Shown: in pieces, positions 32,616 through 40,323 of the stretch
Numbering within the stretch: the stretch's first letter is position 1
Layout: each line of letters starts with the position of its first letter
Assembly (NCBI GenBank): GCA_019114715.1
Contig: DXEZ01000328.1
Location: 1-40,913 of the forward strand
Source of the DNA: Candidatus Sphingobacterium stercoripullorum
Lineage (GTDB): Bacteria > Bacteroidota > Bacteroidia > Sphingobacteriales > Sphingobacteriaceae
Direction of reading: 5' to 3'
DNA: 40,913 nucleotides
Translations under genes and position numbers: made by a program
Notes under the pieces: model-generated
What the model saw: only the letters and a program-made list of their open reading frames with translations
Databases searched by the model: none
What the model was told of the DNA's origin: nothing

Positions 32616-33563
32616 ATGCTAAATAGGAGAAATCTTAGGGTCAAAGTGTTGGAAACACTTTACGCGTATTCGGTATCAGATGATAAAGAAATTAAGAAGT
32701 TCGAAAAACAGCTACTTAAAAATGTTGAGCTCGTAGACCAAATGTATATTTGGACGCTTAATTTACTAGATGAAGCGGCGGGTTATGTCACCATTGATGC
32801 AGAAAGTAGGGCGAATAAGTTTATCCCCGATGAGCGTGATAAGATTTACACGACCAAACTAGATTCAAATACATTTATCGAATCGCTAAGAAGGAATAAA
32901 ACGTATTTAGAGCGCGTCAAACGCTATAAAGTAGATTGGAGCTTTGATCCAGAAATAGTTCGCGTAATATTTTCTAAACTTAAAGATACTGAAGAGTACT
33001 TAGACTATTTGAAAAACGAAGATCGATCGATCGATAGTGAGAAGAATATCATACGCTATATTTTTCGTCAAATAATCTTAAAAACACCGGAAATAGATCA
33101 GTCATTTGAAGCTTTATTTCTTCATTGGGTCACAGATAAAGAGGTGCTGAAGGCGATGATAGCAAAAACTTTCAAAAACTTCTCTAGCGAGAACCCATCA
33201 GAAAATCGCCTTGTAGAAATTACGCCGAATTGGGAAGAGGACCGCAATTTTGTTATTCAGCTCTTACAGCAAACAATACGCTATGAGCATGAGTATCAAA
33301 ATCTGATCAGTGAAAACTCAAAAAACTGGGATTCAGATAGATTGGCGTTAATGGATACATTAATTATGAGAATGGCTTTAGTGGAGTTTGAGCATTTCTT
33401 TGAAATACCTATAAAAGTAACTTTAAACGAATATATAGATTTGGCCAAACAATACAGCACTCATAAAAGTGGAGTTTTTGTTAACGGTATACTCAATAAG
33501 ATATTAGTTGATTTTAGAGAACAAGGTAGAGTTAATAAGCACGGAAGAGGTCTAATAGGATAA
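32616..33563 (+). CDS. nusB: Transcription antitermination protein NusB, long form
   Basis: RNA-binding factor that forms the NusB-NusE complex for rRNA antitermination. The 315 residues are more than twice the E. coli length. The start 'MLNRRNLRVKVLETLYAYS' matches the first NusB helix, and the C-terminal half carries the diagnostic 'DTLIMRMALVEFEHF', 'IPIKVTLNEYIDLAKQYST' and 'FVNGILNKILVDF'. An insertion of about 150 residues with charged helices separates these, as is usual for Bacteroidota NusB. It begins a plus-strand run with a DUF1573 protein (four bases on), yajC, a YbbR protein and coaE. Confidence 0.93.
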   Translation: MLNRRNLRVKVLETLYAYSVSDDKEIKKFEKQLLKNVELVDQMYIWTLNLLDEAAGYVTIDAESRANKFIPDERDKIYTTKLDSNTFIESLRRNKTYLERVKRYKVDWSFDPEIVRVIFSKLKDTEEYLDYLKNEDRSIDSEKNIIRYIFRQIILKTPEIDQSFEALFLHWVTDKEVLKAMIAKTFKNFSSENPSENRLVEITPNWEEDRNFVIQLLQQTIRYEHEYQNLISENSKNWDSDRLALMDTLIMRMALVEFEHFFEIPIKVTLNEYIDLAKQYSTHKSGVFVNGILNKILVDFREQGRVNKHGRGLIG

Positions 33564-33567
33564 AACT

Positions 33568-34050
33568 ATGAAAAAAAGTAATATATTATTATTGACAATT
33601 TTAGGGATCATGGGGTTTACAGGAGTTTCTTGTTCAGGAAATTCAAGTAATAACCAAGATAGCAATTACGTATCACCTTATGAAGATCCCGAGTATGAAC
33701 CCAATCATTCAGACTCCTTAGTTACACAGACAACTGAAGGCGGTGAGATAGCATTCCAGAAGAAAAGCTTCGACTTTGGAACGATCAAAGAAGGCGAAGA
33801 TATTCTACATAAATATACCTTTACAAATACAGGCAATCAGCCTGTCATCATTGGTAAGGTTGTAACCTCCTGTGGATGTACTAGCTCCAATTTCAGTTCA
33901 AAACCTGTGTTGCCAGGAGAAGAAGGATTCATAGAAGTAGAATTTAAAAGTGATGGACAGGTTGGTAATCAACAAAAAACAATAACTGTTCAAGCAAATA
34001 CCGAAGAAGCCATTTACTTATTGAAATTAAGTGGCAAGGTTGAAAAGTAA
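33568..34050 (+). CDS. DUF1573 lipoprotein
   Basis: A 160-residue lipoprotein (lipobox 'TGVSC', Cys22) with one DUF1573 immunoglobulin-like domain. The diagnostic segment 'SFDFGTIKEGEDILHKYTF' is followed by 'NTGNQPVIIGKVVTSCGCT' and a late 'VEFKSDGQVGNQQKTITVQ'. The Ser-Cys-Gly-Cys-Thr motif is typical of the family. It is exported and probably faces the periplasm. The gene starts four bases after nusB and is followed by yajC. The function of this family is unknown; the neighbour order nusB-DUF1573-yajC recurs in Bacteroidota from what I know. Confidence 0.93.
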   Translation: MKKSNILLLTILGIMGFTGVSCSGNSSNNQDSNYVSPYEDPEYEPNHSDSLVTQTTEGGEIAFQKKSFDFGTIKEGEDILHKYTFTNTGNQPVIIGKVVTSCGCTSSNFSSKPVLPGEEGFIEVEFKSDGQVGNQQKTITVQANTEEAIYLLKLSGKVEK

Positions 34051-34113
34051 TGTGTGTTTTCATTACAAATAAAAATCGATAATTTTAACAATCATCAAAT
34101 TGCAAAGATAGAT

Positions 34114-34425
34114 ATGAACTATTCAATTTTATTACAAGCAGGAGCAGGCGGTGGCCTAATGAGTTTCTTACCATTGATTTTGGTAATCGTTGTCTTTTAT
34201 TTTTTCATGATCCGTCCGCAGGTCAAGAAACAAAAGGAACACAAAAAATACATTGACGAGCTGGATGTAAATGACCGCGTAGTTACTAATGCAGGTATTC
34301 ATGGAAGAATTGTAGAGGTTAATGAAACTACTTTTTTAATTGATGTAGGGTCAAGCGTTCGCATCCGTTTTGAAAAATCAGCGATTGCACTAGACGCATC
34401 TAAAGCTTTAAACACTAAAAGCTAA
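34114..34425 (+). CDS. yajC: Preprotein translocase subunit YajC
   Basis: Accessory membrane subunit of the SecDF-YajC part of the Sec translocon. From ATG 34114 it has 103 residues. One transmembrane helix (about 16-34, 'SFLPLILVIVVFYFFMIRPQ') with the conserved 'FMIRPQVKKQKEH' is followed by a small cytoplasmic domain 'DELDVNDRVVTNAGIHGRI' ending in a beta-barrel-like 'RIRFEKSAI'. An in-frame GTG 20 codons upstream would add residues not found in the family, so the inner ATG is preferred. A terminator hairpin follows. secD and secF are not adjacent. Confidence 0.95.
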   Translation: MNYSILLQAGAGGGLMSFLPLILVIVVFYFFMIRPQVKKQKEHKKYIDELDVNDRVVTNAGIHGRIVEVNETTFLIDVGSSVRIRFEKSAIALDASKALNTKS

Positions 34426-34498
34426 GCCTTTAGCCTTTGGCACAGCCAAACCAATCAGGCTTTTCTTGCATCGAAGGAACATTTTTAAAGAAATTGTT

Positions 34499-34530
34499 AA
34501 GCTATATATCATAAAGGTATATAGCTTTTT
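34499..34530 (+). terminator. Terminator after yajC
   Basis: Arms AAGCTATATA and TATATAGCTT pair perfectly around a 9-base loop and run into five T. It lies 74 bases past the yajC stop and separates nusB-DUF1573-yajC from the next transcription unit. Confidence 0.7.
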
Positions 34531-34616
34531 ACATTTAACAATGGTCGTTTTTCTAATGTGCCAGAAAAAGGGACTCTTAGATTTAAGAACATATTTTTTG
34601 TAATTTTAAAAATCCC

Positions 34617-34685
34617 ATGAAAATTAGATACATTTGGGCATTAGCAGAATGGATCGTAAGAATTGGCAAGGTAACAAACAAATAA
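34617..34685 (+). CDS. Possible 22-residue leader peptide before the YbbR-domain gene
   Basis: A short frame, ATG 34617 to TAA 34685, encodes a basic, Trp- and Ile-rich peptide beginning 'MKIRYIWALAEWIV'. Its stop codon directly abuts the ATG of the YbbR-domain gene (TAAATG), which would couple the two. It could be a leader peptide or chance. No homologue is known to me. Confidence 0.35.
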   Translation: MKIRYIWALAEWIVRIGKVTNK

Positions 34686-35633
34686 ATGGTACACAGTAGG
34701 CATATAAAGGTTAGAAGAAGACGGCTTGTGATTTTTTTCAGATGCCTAGTCATTTCATTTGTTGCATGGGCTTTATTTGCTGTTTCTAATAATTACACAG
34801 TCAATTTTAAAGTTGGCTTAGAGTATGTAAATGCACCTGAAGATAAAGCATTTCACCCGCTGCAATCGGATACTGTTCAAGTTACTTTAGAGATGTCTGG
34901 GTGGAAGCTGCTGGCCATGCGGGTAAAAAGTGATTCAGGTAAGATGAGAGTGGATTTGAGCCCACTTGAGGAGAAAAACAATGTGATTTTTTCGAATCAA
35001 TTGAACTTTATAAACCGGCAATACCCATCCGATAGAAAGGTGTTACGGGTTTCACCAGACACCCTTTATTTCGACTTTTCCCAACAAAGCCAAAGGCGTG
35101 TTCCAATCAAGCCCTTATACAACTTAAACTTTAGAAAGCAATACGGAATCACCGGGAAGGTTTGGACCAACCCGGATTACGTGACTATCGCAGGCCCGAT
35201 GGAAGATGTCGCCAATATCGAATATATAGAAACTGATACAATACGTGCCTCAGACGTATATGCAGATTTAAGAACTAGGGCCGCACTTAATAAAAAGAAT
35301 AAAACGCACATTTCTATTTATCCCACTTCCATCGAAATTGCCATACCGGTTGGTGAGCTTACCGAGAAAATCATTGAAGTTCCCATCAAAGTGGAAGGAG
35401 CATCCAAGTATACCTCTGTGCGTGTCCTTCCTCCTAAAGTGCAGGTTAAAGTTTTAGTCGCGCTAAAGGATTACAACTCGATTAGTTCCAGTGACTTTGA
35501 GGCTGTTGTAGATCTTGCAAGATGGGAGGAAGAAAGATTGAAAAACCTTCCCGTTATACTAACCAAAAAGCCTGAGTTTTGTGAGCTTGTGAGTATTGAC
35601 CCTCAAAATGTAGATTTTTTTGTTAGACGATAA
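34686..35633 (+). CDS. YbbR-domain (CdaR-like) membrane-anchored protein
   Basis: A 315-residue protein with a basic start, one transmembrane anchor (about 15-35, 'FFRCLVISFVAWALFAVSN') and extracytoplasmic YbbR-like repeats. Repeat signals include 'VQVTLEMSGWKLLAM', 'DYVTIAGPMEDVANIEYIETD' and 'VRVLPPKVQVKVLVAL'. YbbR/CdaR proteins regulate the cyclic-di-AMP synthase CdaA in Firmicutes, but no cdaA gene is next to this one. In Bacteroidota the protein commonly sits just before coaE, as here (one-base gap). The anchoring and repeat fold are clear. The link to cyclic-di-AMP is inference. Confidence 0.85.
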   Translation: MVHSRHIKVRRRRLVIFFRCLVISFVAWALFAVSNNYTVNFKVGLEYVNAPEDKAFHPLQSDTVQVTLEMSGWKLLAMRVKSDSGKMRVDLSPLEEKNNVIFSNQLNFINRQYPSDRKVLRVSPDTLYFDFSQQSQRRVPIKPLYNLNFRKQYGITGKVWTNPDYVTIAGPMEDVANIEYIETDTIRASDVYADLRTRAALNKKNKTHISIYPTSIEIAIPVGELTEKIIEVPIKVEGASKYTSVRVLPPKVQVKVLVALKDYNSISSSDFEAVVDLARWEEERLKNLPVILTKKPEFCELVSIDPQNVDFFVRR

Positions 35634-35634
35634 T

Positions 35635-36237
35635 ATGGCTATAAAAGTAGGTATAACAGGAGGAATTGGAAGTGGCAAAAGCTTCATCAGTAGGATATTT
35701 GAAGCCTTATCAATTCCTACATATGACGCAGATAAGCAGGCCAAAGAATTAATGAATAGCGATCCGGAAATTAGAGAAAAGCTAATCGCCGCATTTGGTG
35801 CAAATACCTACAACACTTTCGGAGTGTTAGATCGGTCTTATCTTTCTGAAGTAGTTTTTAAAGATGAAGAAAAACTCAAAAAACTAAATGATATTGTACA
35901 CCCCATAGTTATCAATCATGGGAATCGTTGGGGCGATGAGCAAAAAGGTCCCTATAGTTTAAAAGAAGCCGCACTTCTTTTTGAGAGTGGTTCTTATAAA
36001 AACTTAGATTATACAATCCTAGTAACCTCTCCATTAGAGTTGAGAATCAAGCGGGTAATGGAGCGCGACCATACATCTAGGGAGCAGGTTGAAAGTAGAA
36101 TTTCCAAGCAAATGAGTGATCAAGAAAAAATACCTTTAGCCGATATTGTGATTATAAACGATGCGCAAACTCCATTATTACCACAGATCATGGACATCCA
36201 CAATCTCTTACTGAGTAAAGCAGAGTCCCATGCTTAA
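35635..36237 (+). CDS. coaE: Dephospho-CoA kinase
   Basis: Last step of coenzyme A synthesis, phosphorylation of the ribose 3' hydroxyl of dephospho-CoA. 200 residues from ATG 35635. The P-loop is 'VGITGGIGSGKSFIS' (residues 5-19), followed by 'IPTYDADKQAKELM', the 'HPIV' motif in 'NDIVHPIVINH' and the lid region 'RVMERDHTSREQVESRI'. It starts one base after the YbbR gene stop and overlaps the next gene by eight bases, so the three are co-translated. I chose the ATG over a non-ATG start five codons upstream. Confidence 0.96.
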   Translation: MAIKVGITGGIGSGKSFISRIFEALSIPTYDADKQAKELMNSDPEIREKLIAAFGANTYNTFGVLDRSYLSEVVFKDEEKLKKLNDIVHPIVINHGNRWGDEQKGPYSLKEAALLFESGSYKNLDYTILVTSPLELRIKRVMERDHTSREQVESRISKQMSDQEKIPLADIVIINDAQTPLLPQIMDIHNLLLSKAESHA

Positions 36238-37195
36238 CATATTAAGTGATTTTCTAGTCCAGAATGACCAAGGCTATTTTTGTAAATACGGTGGTTTTTA
36301 TATCGATGCACTAAAACCTGTAGGGTTAAACATCATCAGCCACGCTCATGGCGACCATGCTACAAAAGGCCACGGACATATATTTGCAACTAAAGAGACC
36401 GTTGCACTTATGAAGGCTAGATATGGCAACTCTATAGCTCTTGAAGTTTCCCAAATACCGCTTCGCAAGAACTTCAAGGTAAATGGCGTGGAAGTGACAC
36501 TCTACCCTGCGGGACATATGCTTGGGTCCGCGCAAATATTAATGGAGTACCAAGGGGTCAGATACCTATACACTGGAGATTATAAGCTTAATGGTGACCG
36601 TACATGTGAGCAGTTTGAATTTACAAATGCTGATGTGCTAATTACTGAAACGACCTTTGCAGATCCTAAAGTTGAGCACCCTGATGTTAAGCAGGAGATT
36701 TTAAAACTCAACAATAAGGGGTTTGACATCCTGCTTGGCTGCTATGCAATGGGGAAAGCCCAAAGCATCAATGCCTTGATAAATACACACTGCCCAGAGC
36801 TAGAAGTTGTCGTGCATCCGCATATTTTAACATTCCATAAGATATACAATGAATTTCTGGCTAAAAAAGACCAGCTTCAATTTACTACATATAACCAAAA
36901 ACTCTTAAAACATAGCGCTAATAACCGAATATTCCTTTTACCTCCAAATATATTCAATAGAAGTCACTACAGCCCTTTGCAGCTTAAGGCCTTTGTTTCA
37001 GGCTGGCAACACCTGCATAAACACAACGATTTGGCCATTTATATTTCCGATCATGCAGATTGGAAAGACATCATCCTAGTTATTAAGCGAATTCAGCCCA
37101 AACAAGTATGGACTGTGCATGGCGATGGGAGGCAGCTCAAGGAACATCAAAAAGGGAATATGCTTGTGAAAACCTTAGAAAAGGAAAATTTGTAA
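36230..37195 (+). CDS. MBL-fold exonuclease-like protein (YSH1/ligase-associated exonuclease type)
   Basis: A 321-residue metallo-beta-lactamase protein of the group that includes mRNA 3'-end processing factors and ligase-associated DNA exonucleases. Landmarks are 'FYIDALKPVGLNIISHAHGDHA' with the HxHxDH motif (His38, His40, Asp42, His43), 'PAGHMLGSAQI', 'YLYTGDYK' with the metal-bridging Asp, 'ITETTFADP' and a late 'YISDHADWKD' and 'WTVHGDG'. In many bacteria the ligase-associated form sits beside an ATP-dependent DNA ligase and an Lhr-like helicase. Here it overlaps coaE by eight bases and has neither neighbour. Whether it acts on DNA or RNA is unknown. Confidence 0.88.
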   Translation: MLNILSDFLVQNDQGYFCKYGGFYIDALKPVGLNIISHAHGDHATKGHGHIFATKETVALMKARYGNSIALEVSQIPLRKNFKVNGVEVTLYPAGHMLGSAQILMEYQGVRYLYTGDYKLNGDRTCEQFEFTNADVLITETTFADPKVEHPDVKQEILKLNNKGFDILLGCYAMGKAQSINALINTHCPELEVVVHPHILTFHKIYNEFLAKKDQLQFTTYNQKLLKHSANNRIFLLPPNIFNRSHYSPLQLKAFVSGWQHLHKHNDLAIYISDHADWKDIILVIKRIQPKQVWTVHGDGRQLKEHQKGNMLVKTLEKENL

Positions 37196-37313
37196 TGCAA
37201 TAACGACAGTGTGAAAGTAAATGGTGAATTAGAGCTTTTATATTGAGAAATTGCGGTTAATATGCGGGCTTTTTTGTATACTTGTTTGTAGTAAGAGTGA
37301 TATAAAACCGTCT

Positions 37314-37883
37314 ATGAAACTTGATGAATATCTAAAAAAAGAATTCTCATTAGATAAAACAGTTATAAATACAATTGTCAACTCTGGAAAACGTTTGGTT
37401 TTTCAAAAAGGCGACCTGATAATCCCTGCTCATCACTATTCTAGATACGTTTATTTTGTAGAGAAAGGCTTAACGCGCATATTTTACTATAAAGAAGATA
37501 AGCTGGTTACTCATTACTTTTTCCTTGAAGGGGAATTTCTGGGTAATTCGGATAGCTTGCTCTTTAATAAAGAGTCAAACTATGGAATAGAGGCCTTGGA
37601 ACCTGAAACAGTGGTTTTCCGCGTTGCTTATGAAAAGATCATGGAGCTGGCCGAGAATAACTTGGCGGTCAATAAAATTGTCCATCAAATATTATTCAAT
37701 ATGCTAGCTAGTTACTCCAGTAGGTTAAACAGTTTACAGTTTGAAAGCGCTCAAGATCGCTACAAGCAACTACTTGCTAATCGTCCGCAAATAATTCTTC
37801 GAGCTGCTTTAGGAGACATAGCATCTTATTTGGGAATTTCCCAGCAAACACTCAGTGTCATTCGTTCACAAATTAAAGAATAG
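37314..37883 (+). CDS. Crp/Fnr family transcription regulator
   Basis: A 189-residue regulator from ATG 37314. The cyclic-nucleotide-binding-like beta-roll (about 20-120) shows 'KRLVFQKGDLIIPAHHYSRYVYFVEKGLTRIF' in pieces and 'EGEFLGNSDSLL'. A dimer helix follows, then a C-terminal winged helix with recognition helix in 'GDIASYLGISQQTLSVIRSQI'. It lacks the Fnr N-terminal cysteine cluster, and the ligand is unknown. An efflux operon (TolC, adaptor, ABC permease) begins 73 bases downstream on the same strand, so it is a likely regulator of that operon. A 14-bp palindrome lies in the gap. Confidence 0.93.
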   Translation: MKLDEYLKKEFSLDKTVINTIVNSGKRLVFQKGDLIIPAHHYSRYVYFVEKGLTRIFYYKEDKLVTHYFFLEGEFLGNSDSLLFNKESNYGIEALEPETVVFRVAYEKIMELAENNLAVNKIVHQILFNMLASYSSRLNSLQFESAQDRYKQLLANRPQIILRAALGDIASYLGISQQTLSVIRSQIKE

Positions 37884-37890
37884 TTATTTT

Positions 37891-37904
37891 TTAAGAAATC
37901 TTAA
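37891..37904. promoter_or_regulatory. 14-bp palindrome between Crp/Fnr gene and tolC
   Basis: TTAAGA-AA-TCTTAA, perfect 6-bp half-sites, starting 8 bases after the regulator stop and 53 bases before the tolC ATG at 37957. A TAnnTTTG-like box (CACCTTTG, 37927-37934) follows. It could be the regulator's site, though the sequence differs from the classical Crp site. Confidence 0.4.
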
Positions 37905-37956
37905 AAAAGATAAAGTTTTATTTCCCCACCTTTGTGGCATGTTTAAAAGAGTATAC

Positions 37957-39366
37957 ATGAGACAGTGTTACAACAAAATTTTAGCAATAACAGTAGGCGT
38001 ACTGGCCAGTACAAGTTCTTATGCACAGCAGCAGTGGCTGGAGAAGCCATTAGAGTACCCATTGAAAATGGCTCTAGAGCAAAATGCAGAACTACAAATC
38101 AAAGAACTGGAATCCAGTAAAACGGCACTAGAGATCGGAGAGGTTGAGGCGAAAAGGCTACCTCACGTATCGGCAATAGGCGCTTACGGGTATTTAAATT
38201 CTACAATAAATTTAGATATCCCAACCCATGAATTACCCTTAACCGGTTTAGAGTTGTTTAGTGGTTCTCAGACCGTAAAAAACAGTTCTCAATTACTAGT
38301 AGGTGGGGTTTCTGCACAACAAGTGCTGTTTACAGGTCTACAAATTCCCAATGGAATTAAAGCACTGGAAGAAAAAAGGAAAGCTCAAAAGTGGATGCAG
38401 CTTGCTGAAAAGGAGAAGCTTGTAAAAGAAATCATAGCCACCTTCGATCAGTTGATGCTATTAAAACACGTAGATGTGTTAATTGAAGATTCTGAGCGCA
38501 GATTGGAGAAAGAACATAAAAAGGTACTCAAAGCCATTGATTTAGGCCTAGCGATCCCTTACGACAGAGAGAAACTGAAGCTGGCAATGCTAGAGCTGGA
38601 AGAGAAAAAAGTAGAGGTTAGCGGAAATCGGACTTTATTACTATCCAAACTGCAACAGTTAACACACATCAGCTCCCAGGAGCTAGAGGAAATAGAATAC
38701 GAGCTTGCTGAGCTAAAGGTGGAAGATGTACCATTGTCTGCCGACAATAGATCTGAACTGCAAGCCTTAAAGGCAGGTATCAATGCTCAGGAATATGTCC
38801 TTAAAAAAGAAAAAGGCGCTAGGATGCCTACTGTATTTGCATTTGGGTCAGCCAACTACATCAATGCTTTTAACAGTAACATTACGATAAAAGATGCTCC
38901 CATTGCCGGAGATGTAGCTTTAAAAAGTAATCACTTGAGGTTAGCGCCTAACTTCCTAGTTGGAATAGGAGCCAAGTGGAATATTTTTGACGGTGGTGAA
39001 CAAAGGAAGAAAATACAAAAGGCAGAAATTGATCACCAGATTAGTATCAAAAAGACGCAAGACACAAAGGATAAACTTGAGCTATTGCTTGATAAAAACA
39101 AAACAGACTATATTTTATCACGCCAGAAATTAAAAGTAGGTCAGCAGCAAATAAAAGTTTCAGAGAACAACCTCAGACTTGCCTCAAAGCAATTTGAATC
39201 GGGTTTGATTGATCTGACCGAGCGCCTTGCAATGGAAAATGAATACTATAAAGTCAGTTTAAACTATTTTAATCAAATATTAAATCAAAGGCGTTCATCG
39301 ATTGAATTGTTGCACGCTAGTGGAATTTTATTGGAGAAAATCTTTAATAATGAAGAAAATAAATAA
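37957..39366 (+). CDS. TolC-family outer membrane efflux protein
   Basis: Outer-membrane channel of a second tripartite export system. About 469 residues from ATG 37957. A signal peptide ('MRQCYNKILAITVGVLAST' then 'SSYAQ') is followed by the two TolC repeats. Landmarks are 'ALEQNAELQIKELESSKTA', 'GGVSAQQVLFTGLQIPNGI', 'GIGAKWNIFDGGEQRKKIQ' and 'SGLIDLTERLAMENEYYKVS'. An earlier in-frame ATG at 37939 is possible; I prefer 37957 because the likely -7 box (37927-37934) would start transcription near 37940. The adaptor gene overlaps its 3' end by 17 bases. Confidence 0.92.
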   Translation: MRQCYNKILAITVGVLASTSSYAQQQWLEKPLEYPLKMALEQNAELQIKELESSKTALEIGEVEAKRLPHVSAIGAYGYLNSTINLDIPTHELPLTGLELFSGSQTVKNSSQLLVGGVSAQQVLFTGLQIPNGIKALEEKRKAQKWMQLAEKEKLVKEIIATFDQLMLLKHVDVLIEDSERRLEKEHKKVLKAIDLGLAIPYDREKLKLAMLELEEKKVEVSGNRTLLLSKLQQLTHISSQELEEIEYELAELKVEDVPLSADNRSELQALKAGINAQEYVLKKEKGARMPTVFAFGSANYINAFNSNITIKDAPIAGDVALKSNHLRLAPNFLVGIGAKWNIFDGGEQRKKIQKAEIDHQISIKKTQDTKDKLELLLDKNKTDYILSRQKLKVGQQQIKVSENNLRLASKQFESGLIDLTERLAMENEYYKVSLNYFNQILNQRRSSIELLHASGILLEKIFNNEENK

Positions 39367-40318
39367 GCTTATCGGTTTAGGCATCATTACTTTAATGGCC
39401 TCATGTAATCAAAAAGAAGCGATCGATCCAATTTGGATGGGTAAGATTGAAAGAGAAGATATCTCTGTAGTGACGAAAGTTCCTGGTAAGGTTGAAGAGA
39501 TTTTAGTTGAAGAAGGGCAGATCGTCCATAAAGGAGATACATTATTAATATTAGAAATGCCGGAAGTTGGCGCCAAGCAAGAACAAGCCCAAGGTGCTCT
39601 AGATGCTGCAAGCGCACAATATGAAATGGCTAGAAAAGGAGCTACTAGTGGACAAATCAAGCAGTTGGAAGCTAAAGTAAACGGCCTAAAGCAACAATTT
39701 GATTTTGCACAAAAGTCACTTGACCGCTTAACTGAGTTATTACAGGACAGCCTTGTTCCTCAGCAGCAATACGATGAGGTTTATGCCAAATATATTGGCG
39801 CTCAAAATCAATATATTGCAGCAGAGACGCAATTAGTGGAAGCTAGAGAAGGAGCTAGGCAAGAGCAGCAGCTTATGGCCTTAGGTCAAAAGGGAAGAGC
39901 ACAAGGTGCTATGAGCGAAGTGGAGATTGCATCAAAAGAGCGTTATGTCATTGCACCCCAGGACATGTCTATTGAAAATATCAACTTGAAAATAGGGGAG
40001 CTTGCCTTACCGGGGTATCCTATTGTTGGAGGCTACTTAAATGAATCTACTTATTTTAGATTTACTATACCTGAAAATCAAATGGGAGAGATCACCAAAG
40101 GAAAAAAAGTATCGGTGAGCGTTCCTTATAAAGAGGATATGAAAGTAGAAGGGAAAGTAGCGCTTATAAAAGCCCTAAGCTCTTATGCAAACATTGCTAC
40201 GGCATATCCTGATTTTGATAATCAACAAGCATTATTTGAAGTGAAAGTGATGCCTACAGATCATACGCAAGTGAATGATTTGATAACTAAAGCATCAGTT
40301 TCTTTAGAATTAGAATAA
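39350..40318 (+). CDS. HlyD-family efflux adaptor, lipoprotein
   Basis: Periplasmic adaptor for the ABC-type pump. 322 residues from ATG 39350. It has a lipobox 'LMASC' (Cys19) and a lipoyl half 'VPGKVEEILVEEGQIVHKGD'. A long coiled-coil hairpin (about 65-180) is rich in Gln, Ala and Glu with a 'LVPQQQYDEVYAKYIGAQ' tip, consistent with a TolC-docking hairpin. The second lipoyl half 'ENINLKIGELALPGYPIVG' and a beta-barrel C-terminus 'KKVSVSVPYKEDMKVEGK' complete the fold. The start overlaps the tolC end by 17 bases, and the ABC permease begins five bases after the stop, so all three are one operon. It resembles YbhG/EmrA-type adaptors. Confidence 0.94.
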   Translation: MKKINKLIGLGIITLMASCNQKEAIDPIWMGKIEREDISVVTKVPGKVEEILVEEGQIVHKGDTLLILEMPEVGAKQEQAQGALDAASAQYEMARKGATSGQIKQLEAKVNGLKQQFDFAQKSLDRLTELLQDSLVPQQQYDEVYAKYIGAQNQYIAAETQLVEAREGARQEQQLMALGQKGRAQGAMSEVEIASKERYVIAPQDMSIENINLKIGELALPGYPIVGGYLNESTYFRFTIPENQMGEITKGKKVSVSVPYKEDMKVEGKVALIKALSSYANIATAYPDFDNQQALFEVKVMPTDHTQVNDLITKASVSLELE

Positions 40319-40323
40319 TAATT

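Noticed and set aside
34054..34113. GTG start extending YajC by 20 residues
   Set aside because: The added residues are polar and lie before the normal short N-terminus and membrane helix; the ATG at 34114 fits the family.
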